64,000 bases of DNA from Bdellovibrio sp. ZAP7 (GTDB lineage Bacteria; Bdellovibrionota; Bdellovibrionia; Bdellovibrionales; Bdellovibrionaceae). Positions within the stretch are counted from its first letter, which is position 1. Every line of letters begins with the position of its first letter. The position numbers were made by a program, and so were the translations under genes. Location: NCBI RefSeq assembly GCF_006874645.1, contig NZ_CP030082.1, forward strand, positions 3,038,001-3,102,000, given 5' to 3'. Shown piece by piece: positions 7,990 to 17,004 of this stretch. Below the pieces are notes generated by a model, which ran no database searches, was not told the origin of the DNA, and saw only the letters and a list, made by a program, of their open reading frames with translations.

Positions 7990-9183
7990 CTATTTTTTTA
8001 TAAGAAGAGCGGCGTAAAACCCGTCGAAGCCTTCGCGGTCTGGACGAAGGTGGATCTCTTTTTCCAATGACCACTCCTCGCCATGTTCGCTCATAAAGCG
8101 TGCGATTTGTTTTTCGTTTTCTGAAGGGAACAGGCTGCAGGTGGCGTAAACCATTTTCCCGCCTTTTTTCGTCATTTTGGAATAAGAAGTCAGCAACTCA
8201 TACTGCAGTGTTTGCAGACGAGTGATTTCATCTTCGCTCAACTTCCATTTGGAATCAGGATTACGGCGCAAAACGCCCATACCTGAACAAGGAACATCCA
8301 ATAACACGCGATCGGCTTCACCATGCAGGCGTTTGATCACTTTGCTGGAATCAATCACGCGAGTTTCGATGATGTCGATGCCGTTACGGCGCGCACGCAC
8401 CTTTAACTCTTGAAGTTTCCACTCGTGGATATCCATAGAGATGATACGGCCTTTGTTTTTCATCAACGAAGCGATGTGCAGTGATTTACCACCAGCACCC
8501 GCACACGCATCAACCACACGTTGACCCGGTTGCACGTCAAGCATCGGCACAACCATTTGCGAAGCCGCGTCTTGCACTTCGAACATGCCTTTACGGAAAG
8601 CCTCCGTGATGAAAACGTTGCGACGTTCTTTTAATTTCAAGGCATAAGGAAGATCCGGAGAAACTGGCAAAGCTTCGATTTCGGCTTTTTTTAGCTCTTC
8701 GATCACTTGGTCAGGCGTGAATTTCAAAGCATTTACGCGCATGAAAACTTCAGCGGGCTTGTTCAAAGCCTTCACTACTTTTTCCCAGACATCGCCCAAT
8801 TCCTGACGACCGCGAGCATCCATCCAGTCAGGAATGGATTGTGCGACCGGGAATCTTTCTTGGGCTTCTTTTTCGCGAGCTTTGATGAAATCGTAATTCA
8901 AACCTTCGAACTCTTCCCAATCTGGAGGAAGATCAAAGCCCATTCGCAACCACTGAATACCCACGATACGCCACATGTCCCCGCTTTGTCCCATGAACTC
9001 AAGCAAGCGGTACCAGCGGACGACTTCGTAAACAGTTTCCGCAAAAAATTTGCGATCGCGGGAACCCCACTTGGAGTGTCCCTTTAGATTGTATTGAATG
9101 ACTTTATCGGCGTATTTGTTTTGGTCGAAGATTTCTTCTAAACCATTAACAACGGCCTCTGCGAGATGTCTGTGAATTTTCAA
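7990..9183 (-). CDS. RsmB/RsmF-family rRNA (cytosine-5) methyltransferase
   Basis: A 397-aa SAM-dependent RNA m5C methyltransferase of the NOL1/NOP2/sun family, which modifies 16S rRNA in bacteria. The SAM site reads VVDACAGAGGKSLH. The two family cysteines are in DVPCSGMG and YATCSLFPSE. The N-terminal part (about 1-150) resembles the RNA-binding domain of RsmB. The start is TTG and overlaps the TGA of the upstream barrel gene (TTGA), so translation is probably coupled. I cannot say which cytosine is the target. Confidence 0.85.
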   Translation of the reverse strand: MKIHRHLAEAVVNGLEEIFDQNKYADKVIQYNLKGHSKWGSRDRKFFAETVYEVVRWYRLLEFMGQSGDMWRIVGIQWLRMGFDLPPDWEEFEGLNYDFIKAREKEAQERFPVAQSIPDWMDARGRQELGDVWEKVVKALNKPAEVFMRVNALKFTPDQVIEELKKAEIEALPVSPDLPYALKLKERRNVFITEAFRKGMFEVQDAASQMVVPMLDVQPGQRVVDACAGAGGKSLHIASLMKNKGRIISMDIHEWKLQELKVRARRNGIDIIETRVIDSSKVIKRLHGEADRVLLDVPCSGMGVLRRNPDSKWKLSEDEITRLQTLQYELLTSYSKMTKKGGKMVYATCSLFPSENEKQIARFMSEHGEEWSLEKEIHLRPDREGFDGFYAALLIKK

Positions 9184-9839
9184 AATGTAAATACCAAGCC
9201 AGCGGCTAAAAAGGTTCCATTAATCTGCCCGGAAGAGAGCAAAAACAGGGAATTTCTTAACCCAGCCTCAAGGAAGAATCCAGTGTTTTCAAAGACATTG
9301 AAAAAGCGTGCACCGGCGATCAATTGGTAATCCAAAGTCAGTGCCGACTTGGAGTTTGTTTGCTTCATAAAGATACCCAACCCCGCACCCGCACCGAAGT
9401 ACAATGGGAAACGAGAGTTTGCATCAGGAAATGTGATCACTGGTAAAAAGGAGATCTTGCTCGTGTTTTCGTCAGACACATTGTAATCCGAATACTCCAT
9501 ACGAATATTCAAATCCATGGAGTTGTACCACTCGCCTACTCGATAGGTTACGCCGAAGTTATTTTTACCCACGTCGTCCTGTTGACCGTTTTTACCCCAG
9601 TCATAGGATTGCGAAGCCATATAGCGAGCATAGTGAATTGCCAGGTAATGGTCACTGGAACCGTTTAAACTGCTTTGGGAGTTTCCACCAACGTATGTGG
9701 TGTTGTCGTCCTGATTGTCTTTTTGAAAATATTTCGATGCAGCATCACGGCCCACAACCGGTTGCTGGGCAGAGGCATTAGAAGCAATCAGCATGATAGG
9801 AAGCAATAGGGGCAAAAATACGGAAAAAACGTTCTTCAT
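9180..9839 (-). CDS. outer-membrane beta-barrel-like protein
   Basis: A 219-aa protein with a signal peptide (MKNVFSVFLPLLLPIMLIASNASA). The mature sequence shows repeated amphipathic strands, glycine-rich turns and a C-terminal strand ending in phenylalanine (AAGLVFTF), the usual sorting signal for BAM-assembled barrels. The ribosome site GAGGTGA precedes the ATG. It is the first gene of a unit with the RsmB-like methyltransferase, although the two have no obvious functional link. Confidence 0.65.
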   Translation of the reverse strand: MKNVFSVFLPLLLPIMLIASNASAQQPVVGRDAASKYFQKDNQDDNTTYVGGNSQSSLNGSSDHYLAIHYARYMASQSYDWGKNGQQDDVGKNNFGVTYRVGEWYNSMDLNIRMEYSDYNVSDENTSKISFLPVITFPDANSRFPLYFGAGAGLGIFMKQTNSKSALTLDYQLIAGARFFNVFENTGFFLEAGLRNSLFLLSSGQINGTFLAAGLVFTF

Positions 9840-10000
9840 AAGTCACCTCGTTCTCAGCCATTATCATAGCCAAATTTGAGGCCTTAGCGGAACTCATTGC
9901 AGCGCAAAATGATGCATATGGTCAATAGACTGGACGGCATTGACTCTGAGAGGGGCGATACCTAATCTCCGGCTAACCTTTTGGGACGGGACCAAAGACT

Positions 10001-10585
10001 ATGAAATGCCCTTTTTGTGGCCATGCCGATGACAGAGTTTTAGATACGCGAGTGCAGAAAGATGGCAGCATCCGTCGCCGTCGCGAATGCCTTGAGTGCA
10101 AAGCTCGTTTCTCGACAGTTGAAACAATCATGATCGCCCTTCCCTACATTATTAAAAAAGACGGTCGCCGCGAACCATTCAGCAAAGAAAAAATTCTGAA
10201 AGGTCTATCCGCTGCGACTCAAAAACGTCCTGTCAGTGTCGCGCAAATTGATGCCGTGGTAGAGCGAATTGCAGCTTGGATCGTCAATCGTGGCGAATCC
10301 GAAGTCAGCTCTCGCCTCTTGGGCAAAAAGGTGATGGCGGAACTGAAACAGCTTGATGACGTGGCTTATGTTCGTTTCGCGAGTGTTTATCGTACCTTTA
10401 AAGACGTCCAGGAATTTGTTGAGACTCTTGAAGACGCTGAACTGCTTGATTTTGTCGATGCAAGTAATCCACAATTAAGCCTTACAGCGATGAACTTTGT
10501 TGAAAGCGAGAAAAAGCCAAATCATGAAACTGACAGCAAGACGCCAAGCCCGGGAGCTCGCACTCCAAATTCTGTTCCAAACTGA
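10001..10585 (+). CDS. nrdR: transcriptional repressor NrdR
   Basis: NrdR binds ATP/dATP and represses ribonucleotide reductase genes. The N-terminal zinc ribbon is intact (CPFCG at 3-7 and CLECK near 31-35), followed by the ATP-cone domain (about 49-139, beginning PYIIKKDGRREPFS). At 194 aa it is longer than the usual 150 or so, with an extra C-terminal tail whose coding sequence overlaps the start of nusB by 62 bp. No ribonucleotide reductase gene or obvious NrdR box is in the window. Confidence 0.95.
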   Translation: MKCPFCGHADDRVLDTRVQKDGSIRRRRECLECKARFSTVETIMIALPYIIKKDGRREPFSKEKILKGLSAATQKRPVSVAQIDAVVERIAAWIVNRGESEVSSRLLGKKVMAELKQLDDVAYVRFASVYRTFKDVQEFVETLEDAELLDFVDASNPQLSLTAMNFVESEKKPNHETDSKTPSPGARTPNSVPN

Positions 10586-10931
10586 GTTCACGCCGACTAT
10601 CAGCGTTCGCACTTTCATGGATGTATTCGAAGAAACTTACGACGCTGAGACGATCTCTTACGCCGATCTTTTGATCAAAGGCGTTCAGGAAAACAAAGCC
10701 GCCGTAGATTCTAAAATCCAAGCGTCCAGCGCGCATTGGAAAGTAGAGCGTATGGCCACGATCGATCGCAATATTTTGCGTATCGCCGTTTGGGAAATGA
10801 AATTCTCGGCGGATCCTATCAAAGAAAACATCGCCATCAATGAAGCGGTTGAAATCGCTAAAAAGTACGGCACATCTGATTCTGCAAGCTTCGTAAATGG
10901 TTTGTTGGATCAAGTGAGCAAGGTGCACTAA
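10524..10931 (+). CDS. nusB: transcription antitermination factor NusB
   Basis: A 135-aa all-helical NusB, which with NusE binds boxA RNA in rRNA antitermination. The N-terminus MKLTARRQARELALQILFQ is the typical start of the family. The C-terminal part contains the conserved INEAVEIAKKYG and FVNGLLD segments. I chose ATG 10524 over an upstream TTG because of this alignment. The gene starts inside nrdR, and its stop shares one base with the next ATG (TAATG), so the genes form one operon. Confidence 0.93.
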   Translation: MKLTARRQARELALQILFQTEFTPTISVRTFMDVFEETYDAETISYADLLIKGVQENKAAVDSKIQASSAHWKVERMATIDRNILRIAVWEMKFSADPIKENIAINEAVEIAKKYGTSDSASFVNGLLDQVSKVH

Positions 10932-11383
10932 TGGCAGTCAATGTGCTTTCCCAAGCTGGCGCCTTGAACCCGGGATCTGATCTTTGGGTCGTGCCGCAAC
11001 TTGGGAAATCACAATGGACCAGCAAGCTTGATTGGTATTTGAACTTTCAACTTTGCAAATCCTCCCGTCATACCAGCGCCAATGTGCCTGGATTCCTAAA
11101 TGACGTGATCAAAGAAACTGAACTTAATAAATTCTATCGCCCGGTGGCGGCGGCAGCTCCAATGATGATCGCCTCTGAGACCCTGCTTCCCAACAAGTGG
11201 GTGGTGGTTGTGCCTTGGAATGACAATGTCGGAACTTGGGCGGAATCAATTTTTCGCGTTTGGAGTGGTTTGCAACAACCGACTTTGCGCATTTTCCTGC
11301 CACCTGGACAAAGTACTGGGAGCTTTCAGCAAGCTTGGGTGAAGCATCATAGCAATCAGGATTTTACTGTCGTGCTTGATTAA
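10931..11383 (+). CDS. conserved-looking protein of unknown function
   Basis: A 150-aa soluble protein without signal peptide or membrane segment, translationally coupled to nusB by a TAATG overlap. It is rich in tryptophan and proline, with a central hydrophobic strand pair (KWVVVVPW) and no motif I recognise. The context suggests a cytoplasmic housekeeping role, but that is a guess. Confidence 0.75.
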   Translation: MAVNVLSQAGALNPGSDLWVVPQLGKSQWTSKLDWYLNFQLCKSSRHTSANVPGFLNDVIKETELNKFYRPVAAAAPMMIASETLLPNKWVVVVPWNDNVGTWAESIFRVWSGLQQPTLRIFLPPGQSTGSFQQAWVKHHSNQDFTVVLD

Positions 11384-11420
11384 TCCTCTCACCTGCCTTC
11401 ACAATGAAGGTAAGAGGATT
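11382..11420 (+). promoter_or_regulatory. hairpin covering the ribosome site of the next gene
   Basis: AATCCTCT at 11382-11389 pairs with AGAGGATT at 11413-11420, and an inner part (ACC and TTC with GAAGGT) extends the stem. The 3' arm contains AGAGGA, the only good Shine-Dalgarno for the ATG at 11428. The fold would therefore block initiation. There is no T-run, so it is not a standard terminator. Confidence 0.55.
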
Positions 11421-11427
11421 GCATCAC

Positions 11428-11985
11428 ATGGAACGTCTATCACAAGCTCTGGTTTCTAAAATTTCCACTTTTCAAAAACGCCTTCAATCATTTCTGGAAA
11501 ACGACTTCGATCCGCAATCCGAAGAGCGTGAACGCGTGCAAACCGAGTTTGAAGCTTCCCGTGATGAAGCGTTGATTCGTGGACTTTCACAAGGTTTGCC
11601 GGAAGATCACATCGATCGCGCGATCGTGGTGTTCTCTCGCCTGGCGATGTTATTTCAGGCAGGTATCCTGTTAGAAAACCACGATGGCGACTGGAAAGCT
11701 CAGGCTTTCTTTCACAAAGGTGTTTCGGAACTTTTCAAAAACAATGCAAAATCGTCTTTGAGCATTCCAAACGCAAATTTGATGGCATGGATGAAAACAG
11801 ATGCCTCTGCGATCTTACGCAAAACGAACTTGCAACACTTGGATCCTGAAAACAAGACAACGTGTTTGTTGATCAAAGTGACTCCGGATTTTTCATTCAT
11901 CCTTTTCTCGACATTGCCGGACATCTGGTTGCAGTCACACACAGACAGTGTTCGTCGCGCTTTAATCAACGGCTTTGCAGACTAG
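11428..11985 (+). CDS. soluble protein of unknown function
   Basis: A 185-aa protein. The ATG at 11428 has AGAGGA nine bases upstream. An in-frame ATG at 11404 lies in the hairpin loop and has no ribosome site. The N-terminal 60 residues are strongly helical and charged, possibly a coiled coil. The C-terminal half is mixed (TTCLLIKVTPDFSFILFS). No family is recognised. It ends 6 bp before ppsR and is probably co-transcribed with it. Confidence 0.7.
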   Translation: MERLSQALVSKISTFQKRLQSFLENDFDPQSEERERVQTEFEASRDEALIRGLSQGLPEDHIDRAIVVFSRLAMLFQAGILLENHDGDWKAQAFFHKGVSELFKNNAKSSLSIPNANLMAWMKTDASAILRKTNLQHLDPENKTTCLLIKVTPDFSFILFSTLPDIWLQSHTDSVRRALINGFAD

Positions 11986-11991
11986 GATTTC

Positions 11992-12837
11992 ATGACGACT
12001 GAAGCAAAACCCTACACGATCTACATTCTTTCGGACAGTACCGGGGAAACCGCGGCGACCATGATCCGCGCAGCTTTGGTTCAGTATTCCAATAAAGACA
12101 TCAACATCATTCGCAGTAAAAACGTGCGCACAGAAACCCAAGCCGAAGCCGTGGTCGAAGAATGTTTCGAACGCCGCGGGATGCTGGCTTACACTGTGGC
12201 AAGTCCTTCTTTGCGCAATAAGATCCGTGATTTTGCTTCCAGCAAGGGGATTCCCCACTTTGACTTGCTGGGACCTTTGCTTTCGACTTTAGATACTTTC
12301 TTTGGAGAGCATTCAGAATCTCACGTCGGTGCTTTGCGTGCCGTGGATGAACGTTATTTCAAACGCATCGAAGCGATCGAATACACTGTTAAACATGATG
12401 ACGGTAAAACATTTGCAGAGCTTGATAAAGCCGACATCGTGTTGGTCGGAATTTCCCGTACCAGCAAGACTCCCCTTTCGATTTTCCTAAGCCATAAGGG
12501 TTGGAAAGTTGCCAACGTGCCACTGGTTTTGAATGCTCCTCTTCCAGAGGAATTGTTTAAAGTCGATCAGCGCCGTGTGGTGGGACTGATCATCGATATG
12601 GAATCACTGCAAAGAATTCGTAAGAGCCGTTTGGAAAAATTCGGCCAGGATCCTGGTGGCGAGTACGCTTCGATGTCCCACATCGCCAAAGAAATCGAAT
12701 TCGCGGAAAAGATCTTTAAACAGAACCGCCGCTGGCCCGTATTCAATGTTACCGAACGCGCCCTTGAGGAAACAGCCAGCGAGATCGTTCGTATTATTGC
12801 TGCCCGCCTAGGTCTCCCAGACAGCGTCATCTTTTAG
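11992..12837 (+). CDS. ppsR: PEP synthase / PPDK regulatory protein (bifunctional kinase-phosphorylase)
   Basis: A 281-aa protein of the DUF299 family. Members switch phosphoenolpyruvate synthase or pyruvate phosphate dikinase off and on by ADP-dependent phosphorylation and Pi-dependent dephosphorylation of a threonine. The start LSDSTGETA and the P-loop-like GISRTSKT (153-160) followed by PLS are diagnostic. The target enzyme gene is not in the window, so I cannot tell whether it acts on PpsA or PPDK. Confidence 0.9.
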   Translation: MTTEAKPYTIYILSDSTGETAATMIRAALVQYSNKDINIIRSKNVRTETQAEAVVEECFERRGMLAYTVASPSLRNKIRDFASSKGIPHFDLLGPLLSTLDTFFGEHSESHVGALRAVDERYFKRIEAIEYTVKHDDGKTFAELDKADIVLVGISRTSKTPLSIFLSHKGWKVANVPLVLNAPLPEELFKVDQRRVVGLIIDMESLQRIRKSRLEKFGQDPGGEYASMSHIAKEIEFAEKIFKQNRRWPVFNVTERALEETASEIVRIIAARLGLPDSVIF

Positions 12838-12916
12838 AGACCGAGAATTGATCGGCCCATCGTCTAGAGAGCTGTCTGGACACATTTTGAAATCATTCAT
12901 ATATAGATATCCTAAA

Positions 12917-12932
12917 CATATTGAACAATATG
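12917..12932. promoter_or_regulatory. perfect 16-bp inverted repeat in the leader
   Basis: CATATTG-AA-CAATATG lies directly before the CGAGGA ribosome site of the gene at 12945. It could be an operator for a dimeric regulator or a small RNA hairpin that affects the ribosome site. Confidence 0.4.
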
Positions 12933-12944
12933 CGAGGACTTTCT

Positions 12945-13334
12945 ATGCGTCGTATCTCTATATGTATTTCTATTCTCTCACTTCTGTCGCTCACCGCTTT
13001 TGCGAAATCCACTGAAAAGAAAAAAGACGAGAAAAGAAAACCCAGTCAGACTTTTAACTACACCGTTTATTCCGAAGATTTTCCGCAAGACCAACTTGAT
13101 GGCCCGGTAAATGGATCCTCACAAGAGGCCGCGGTTTTGAATCCGGGTCAACGTGACGTTATTCTCGGTCGCGCCGGTCTTACAAATTATGTCGCAAGCT
13201 GGGATCACCTGGAAAAAGATATTCTGGTTCTGCGTGCCTCTAAAAATTCGTTCGAAGTGTTGCGCTCGAAATATCCAAAGCTTCCACCCGCAGCTTTACA
13301 GCAACTACAGCTTCTTTTAAAAACGGGTAAATAA
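12945..13334 (+). CDS. small secreted lysine-rich protein of unknown function
   Basis: A 129-aa protein. ATG 12945 follows CGAGGA and gives a signal peptide (MRRISICISILSLLSLTAFA). A lysine/glutamate-rich stretch follows cleavage, then a region of short helices ending in a leucine/glutamine-rich helix (PPAALQQLQLLLK). It is separated by one base from the caspase-like gene and is presumably its operon partner, perhaps a chaperone or inhibitor (speculation). Confidence 0.65.
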   Translation: MRRISICISILSLLSLTAFAKSTEKKKDEKRKPSQTFNYTVYSEDFPQDQLDGPVNGSSQEAAVLNPGQRDVILGRAGLTNYVASWDHLEKDILVLRASKNSFEVLRSKYPKLPPAALQQLQLLLKTGK

Positions 13335-13335
13335 A

Positions 13336-15231
13336 ATGAAACTCTGGAAAGCACTGGCGATTGGTACTTTTTACTTTTCCGCGACCACCGCACACGCGGA
13401 TATTTTATTTTTAAATGTGAACGACAGCGGTCGTGAAATTGATGCTGCGATGAAAGCTGCAAAAGCTCGGGGTGAGAAACTGATTGTTCTACCACAACCT
13501 ACAGATCCCGTTCTCTTTCAAAAAGCCAAAATCAATTTGGATGAGAAGATGAACATTTACCGCAAGTGCCAGGATAAAGGTGCCAGCGACTGCTCTATAG
13601 AGAGAAAAAACGCGCTCGCAGCCAATAGAGAAGCAAAAAAGTATAGAACTTCGATTTCTGCTACATCCCTGAAATCGGAGCTGGCAAAGATCAAAAACAG
13701 TGGCACGAAGCTGACTTCGTTGGTTGTTTCAGGACATGATGGCAATGGTTATTTTGGCGGTAATAACGGCGAATTAAGCGAAAGAGCGATTGCTTCGGCT
13801 TTCGCCGCTCAGGCTCCTGTGGGAGATGGCATTCGCTCCATGATGTTATGGGGCTGCTATACAGCTAACATCGGAAGTCTTTCCTCCAACTGGAAAAAAA
13901 CGCTTCCCAACGTCGAGCTTATCGCGGGATATGACGGTATTGCCCCCCTTGCTGACAAGCCAGCTAACTGGCAATACCTAACCGACGTTTTGGTCAAAGA
14001 AAAAAACCTTACTGCCATCAAAGATGCCAACCAGCTTAAAAAAGCACTGAATGGACTCGATGGAACAAATCTTTTAAATGCGTCTATTTGTGTCGGGGAC
14101 AACTTTGCAAGTCACAAACTGGCGCTCAACTTACGCGATGCTAAAAACCTCTGTGAAGGTGCCTTGGCAGCGGTCACCCCGACTTACACGTGCTACCTCC
14201 ACGCAGAACCAAATTGCGAAAATCCTCCGGCAAATACGGGCGCTAGCGAGTTGCGTACCGCTTACAACAAGCTTCAAGATGCCAGACACTGTTTAGAACT
14301 CGAGGAAAACAGACCATTCGAGGAAGTCAGACGCTTGCCTTCACCCGATACTTTGATTCGACTGATTCACTTCAAAACTGTTAAAGCAAATTTTATGGAG
14401 TTAAATCCTGACTATCTTAGTTCCTTGAATAACCTGTTAAAAAGGGTCGGTGCCCCCGAAGACCTTATGTGGGGGGATCTGGAGAAAATGACCCGAGCGG
14501 AGATTCTTAACAAATTGAATAAGACCAACGATTATTTAAGCGAAAAATCAAGTACACCAGGGCCGGATTATCCGGAGGTTTCAGCTTTAGTCGCGGGGAC
14601 TCGAGGACTGCAAAGAGTTTTGGGAGATTTGTTGGTTCCTTTCGCTTGGGTCGAACCGTCCGCTGACACAAACACACCCAGTATGCGAGTGGCTGGAGAG
14701 AAAATGTCGGCTAAGGGAATCGCAAAAAGCCGTGAGCACTATGAATCGGGACGAGCCTCTCGCGATTTAAATGCAAAAATAGAATCTATTCTTCAAGGGC
14801 AGTCAAAAACCTATCAGGCCGCATCTGCTAAAAAAGAGGAAATAACGAAAAAATTAATGAGTAACGATCCAAACCGTACCGAACAAGACGTTCGAGTCAC
14901 GTTCTCAGATTATTCAAAGGCAACGGTTGAATGGCGTGCCATCAGAGCGCAAGAACTTTCCAAGGCAAAAAATCAGATCCAGGTCGCAGCTAATGAGTTA
15001 GCCAAAGAACCCTATGAAAATGCTGAGGGAAAGAAAGCCTATAACGAGGCTCTGGTCAACATAGTTAAAAGACAGACGCAACCGAGCGAACAAGTCATTT
15101 CCGGCGGCTTTTCTGTCGGTGATGATGACACCGGAATTATTATGGGCGAAGGGGCCATGGGCGACGGAATCGGTATGGTTCCTGTACAAACGAATACACC
15201 AGCCCCAGCGCCGGCCCGCCCTGATCGATAA
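13336..15231 (+). CDS. secreted caspase-like (clan CD) cysteine peptidase candidate
   Basis: A 631-aa protein with a signal peptide (MKLWKALAIGTFYFSATTAHA). Residues about 125-180 show the signature of the caspase/clostripain fold. A hydrophobic strand leads to SGHDGNGYFGG with His134, and a second hydrophobic strand leads to LWGCYTAN with Cys174, the expected His-Cys dyad order. A cysteine-bearing helical region follows (about 250-340). The long C-terminal half is charged and probably helical, ending in a Gly/Ala/Pro-rich tail. The peptidase assignment is inference from the dyad; a catalytically dead relative is possible. Confidence 0.55.
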   Translation: MKLWKALAIGTFYFSATTAHADILFLNVNDSGREIDAAMKAAKARGEKLIVLPQPTDPVLFQKAKINLDEKMNIYRKCQDKGASDCSIERKNALAANREAKKYRTSISATSLKSELAKIKNSGTKLTSLVVSGHDGNGYFGGNNGELSERAIASAFAAQAPVGDGIRSMMLWGCYTANIGSLSSNWKKTLPNVELIAGYDGIAPLADKPANWQYLTDVLVKEKNLTAIKDANQLKKALNGLDGTNLLNASICVGDNFASHKLALNLRDAKNLCEGALAAVTPTYTCYLHAEPNCENPPANTGASELRTAYNKLQDARHCLELEENRPFEEVRRLPSPDTLIRLIHFKTVKANFMELNPDYLSSLNNLLKRVGAPEDLMWGDLEKMTRAEILNKLNKTNDYLSEKSSTPGPDYPEVSALVAGTRGLQRVLGDLLVPFAWVEPSADTNTPSMRVAGEKMSAKGIAKSREHYESGRASRDLNAKIESILQGQSKTYQAASAKKEEITKKLMSNDPNRTEQDVRVTFSDYSKATVEWRAIRAQELSKAKNQIQVAANELAKEPYENAEGKKAYNEALVNIVKRQTQPSEQVISGGFSVGDDDTGIIMGEGAMGDGIGMVPVQTNTPAPAPARPDR

Positions 15232-16740
15232 CTACAGCAGGAAATCCAGGACGCTGGCCAACGGCAGCGTCATCCAGAAAAGGACTTTCTTAGAGACCGG
15301 TACATTTTCATGCATCGGTTGCCCGTCTTCTCTGAAACCCGCGCGGTTTAATTTTGCAGAAGACGCGATATGCTCCTTAATATTATTTTGCAAGGCTAAC
15401 GCCAGCTTTGGATTGTCGCGACAGATCAGCGCCATCTCGGCGTTGATGTTGGTTGAACGCGGATCCATATTAAATGTTCCGACGATGATCGTTTTCTCGT
15501 CGATCACGGCGCGCTTGGAATGCGTTCCCCATCGTGCAGAGCGGGCTTCAGGAATCAACGGATAAACGTTTTGATTCACGTGACCCTTATGCATCCACAC
15601 ATTCACACCCAATTCAGTCCAACGACGAATGCGGGTATCAAAGATCGCTTGAGTATAAAAGGCATCCGTTGAATACAAACTGTTCGAAGCCACATTGATT
15701 TCAATGTTACGACGAATCAGATCGTTCAAAATCGATGAGATTTCTTTTTTCACCACAAAGTAAGGCGATTCGATATAAATTTTCTTTTGCGCAAGGCTTG
15801 CTTCCTCCGCAAGTTGCTTACGCAATACGCGGGTCTTCTCGCCCATCCCTGGAAAATCTGCAGCGAAAATCATATCGTTACAAATACCCGTCACCTGTCT
15901 TGCCAAGAGTTGCGCACCCATCGTGTCAACGTATCTGCGCATTCTAAGGTCTTCCGCGGTTAGAACTTTAAAAGCCGCGGCCTTCGCAGTTCCCTTATCA
16001 TAGTAGTATTTATCAGCATGATAACGGCTAACGCTGATACGCGCATCTTTATCGTGAAGTGTATTGGCATCATTCATGGTCTCTTTGGTGATACCATAGA
16101 AATCTTCCGGTTGAGGCTCACGAACCACAGGTGCATCCTCTGTAATGTCAGCATTCCAGAACTCTTCAAAGCTGGTACGCATGTCTTTAACGATAGAGCC
16201 TTTAACTACGATATCCGTGTCCAGGAAGTTATATTCCGGACTTAAATCAAAGTATTCGTCAGCAATATTGCGCCCGCCCGTGATGCCTTCGATCCCATCG
16301 ACAATCAAAGTCTTGCGATGGCTGCGGAATTGAACCGTCGCTACGCGGACTAAAACTGCAGGATTGTAGTAATGAACTTCAATTCCCGCTTCCTTCAAAA
16401 CGGAAGCATAGTATTTATTTAACTCAAAGATGGGCAAAGAAGTATCGACGATAACACGGACTTTTACGCCCTGACGGGCTTTGCGAATCAGAGCATCTGT
16501 AATCAACCGGCCCGCTGAGTCGATGCTATAAATGAAGTATTCCATTTCAATCGACTGCTTAGCATTTTCGATCATATCCAAACGCTTTTTCAATGAGGCG
16601 ATACCACTTTCTAAAAGCGTTACTTGCTGAGGCTCGGTGCGACGGCGGTAAACACCCTCGGAGTCTTTCATGTTACGAGAAGCCGTGGCCGTGCTCGCGG
16701 CAATCATAACTGCAGTCATTAAATACAGACTTGTTTTCAC
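15232..16740 (-). CDS. phospholipase D / cardiolipin synthase-like protein
   Basis: A 502-aa protein of the PLD superfamily with two complete HxK(x)4D motifs: SHRKTLIVD and THSKRAVID, each followed by a glycine-rich loop (GGRN, GTFN). Such enzymes transfer phosphatidyl groups, and cardiolipin synthases ClsB/ClsC are the closest in layout. A signal-anchor or signal peptide sits at the N-terminus (about residues 2-21), so the active domain is periplasmic. GTG 16740 has GGAGG at good spacing, better than the TTG one codon upstream. It is convergent with the caspase-like gene, with stop codons touching. Confidence 0.85.
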   Translation of the reverse strand: MKTSLYLMTAVMIAASTATASRNMKDSEGVYRRRTEPQQVTLLESGIASLKKRLDMIENAKQSIEMEYFIYSIDSAGRLITDALIRKARQGVKVRVIVDTSLPIFELNKYYASVLKEAGIEVHYYNPAVLVRVATVQFRSHRKTLIVDGIEGITGGRNIADEYFDLSPEYNFLDTDIVVKGSIVKDMRTSFEEFWNADITEDAPVVREPQPEDFYGITKETMNDANTLHDKDARISVSRYHADKYYYDKGTAKAAAFKVLTAEDLRMRRYVDTMGAQLLARQVTGICNDMIFAADFPGMGEKTRVLRKQLAEEASLAQKKIYIESPYFVVKKEISSILNDLIRRNIEINVASNSLYSTDAFYTQAIFDTRIRRWTELGVNVWMHKGHVNQNVYPLIPEARSARWGTHSKRAVIDEKTIIVGTFNMDPRSTNINAEMALICRDNPKLALALQNNIKEHIASSAKLNRAGFREDGQPMHENVPVSKKVLFWMTLPLASVLDFLL

Positions 16741-16871
16741 CAAGACCTCCGTTATAGGGAACGCGCAGGAAATTCATCTCCAACTATGCAATTTGACGGC
16801 CATTTCATTGCAAACTCACAGCAGCTGACGAGGATTAATCTGGGGGCCAATGCAGAATTTTCAAGGGTGTT

Positions 16872-16897
16872 CAAAGACTTAACAGTTCAAGTCTTTG
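16872..16897. promoter_or_regulatory. 9-bp perfect inverted repeat upstream of the gene at 17005
   Basis: CAAAGACTT-N8-AAGTCTTTG lies about 110 bp before the ATG at 17005, in an intergenic region of 264 bp that otherwise shows no gene. It is a candidate operator or leader hairpin. Confidence 0.35.
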
Positions 16898-17004
16898 ATA
16901 GGTGGTGTTTGATCGCAAGGCCGAGGGAATACATAAGGAAAATTAAAAACTGCTATGCGATGCTGTGACCGTTTTGATCAACAACCCAATGACAGGAGGT
17001 CATT

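Noticed and set aside
9940..10000. Possible c-di-GMP or other riboswitch before nrdR (CTCCGGCTAACC, GGGACGG)
   Set aside because: Fragments resemble known motifs but are in the wrong order, and no aptamer fold can be drawn.
16786..16968. 60-codon plus-strand frame in the gap before 17005
   Set aside because: It has no ribosome site and no export signal or motif, and it contains the inverted repeat at 16872.
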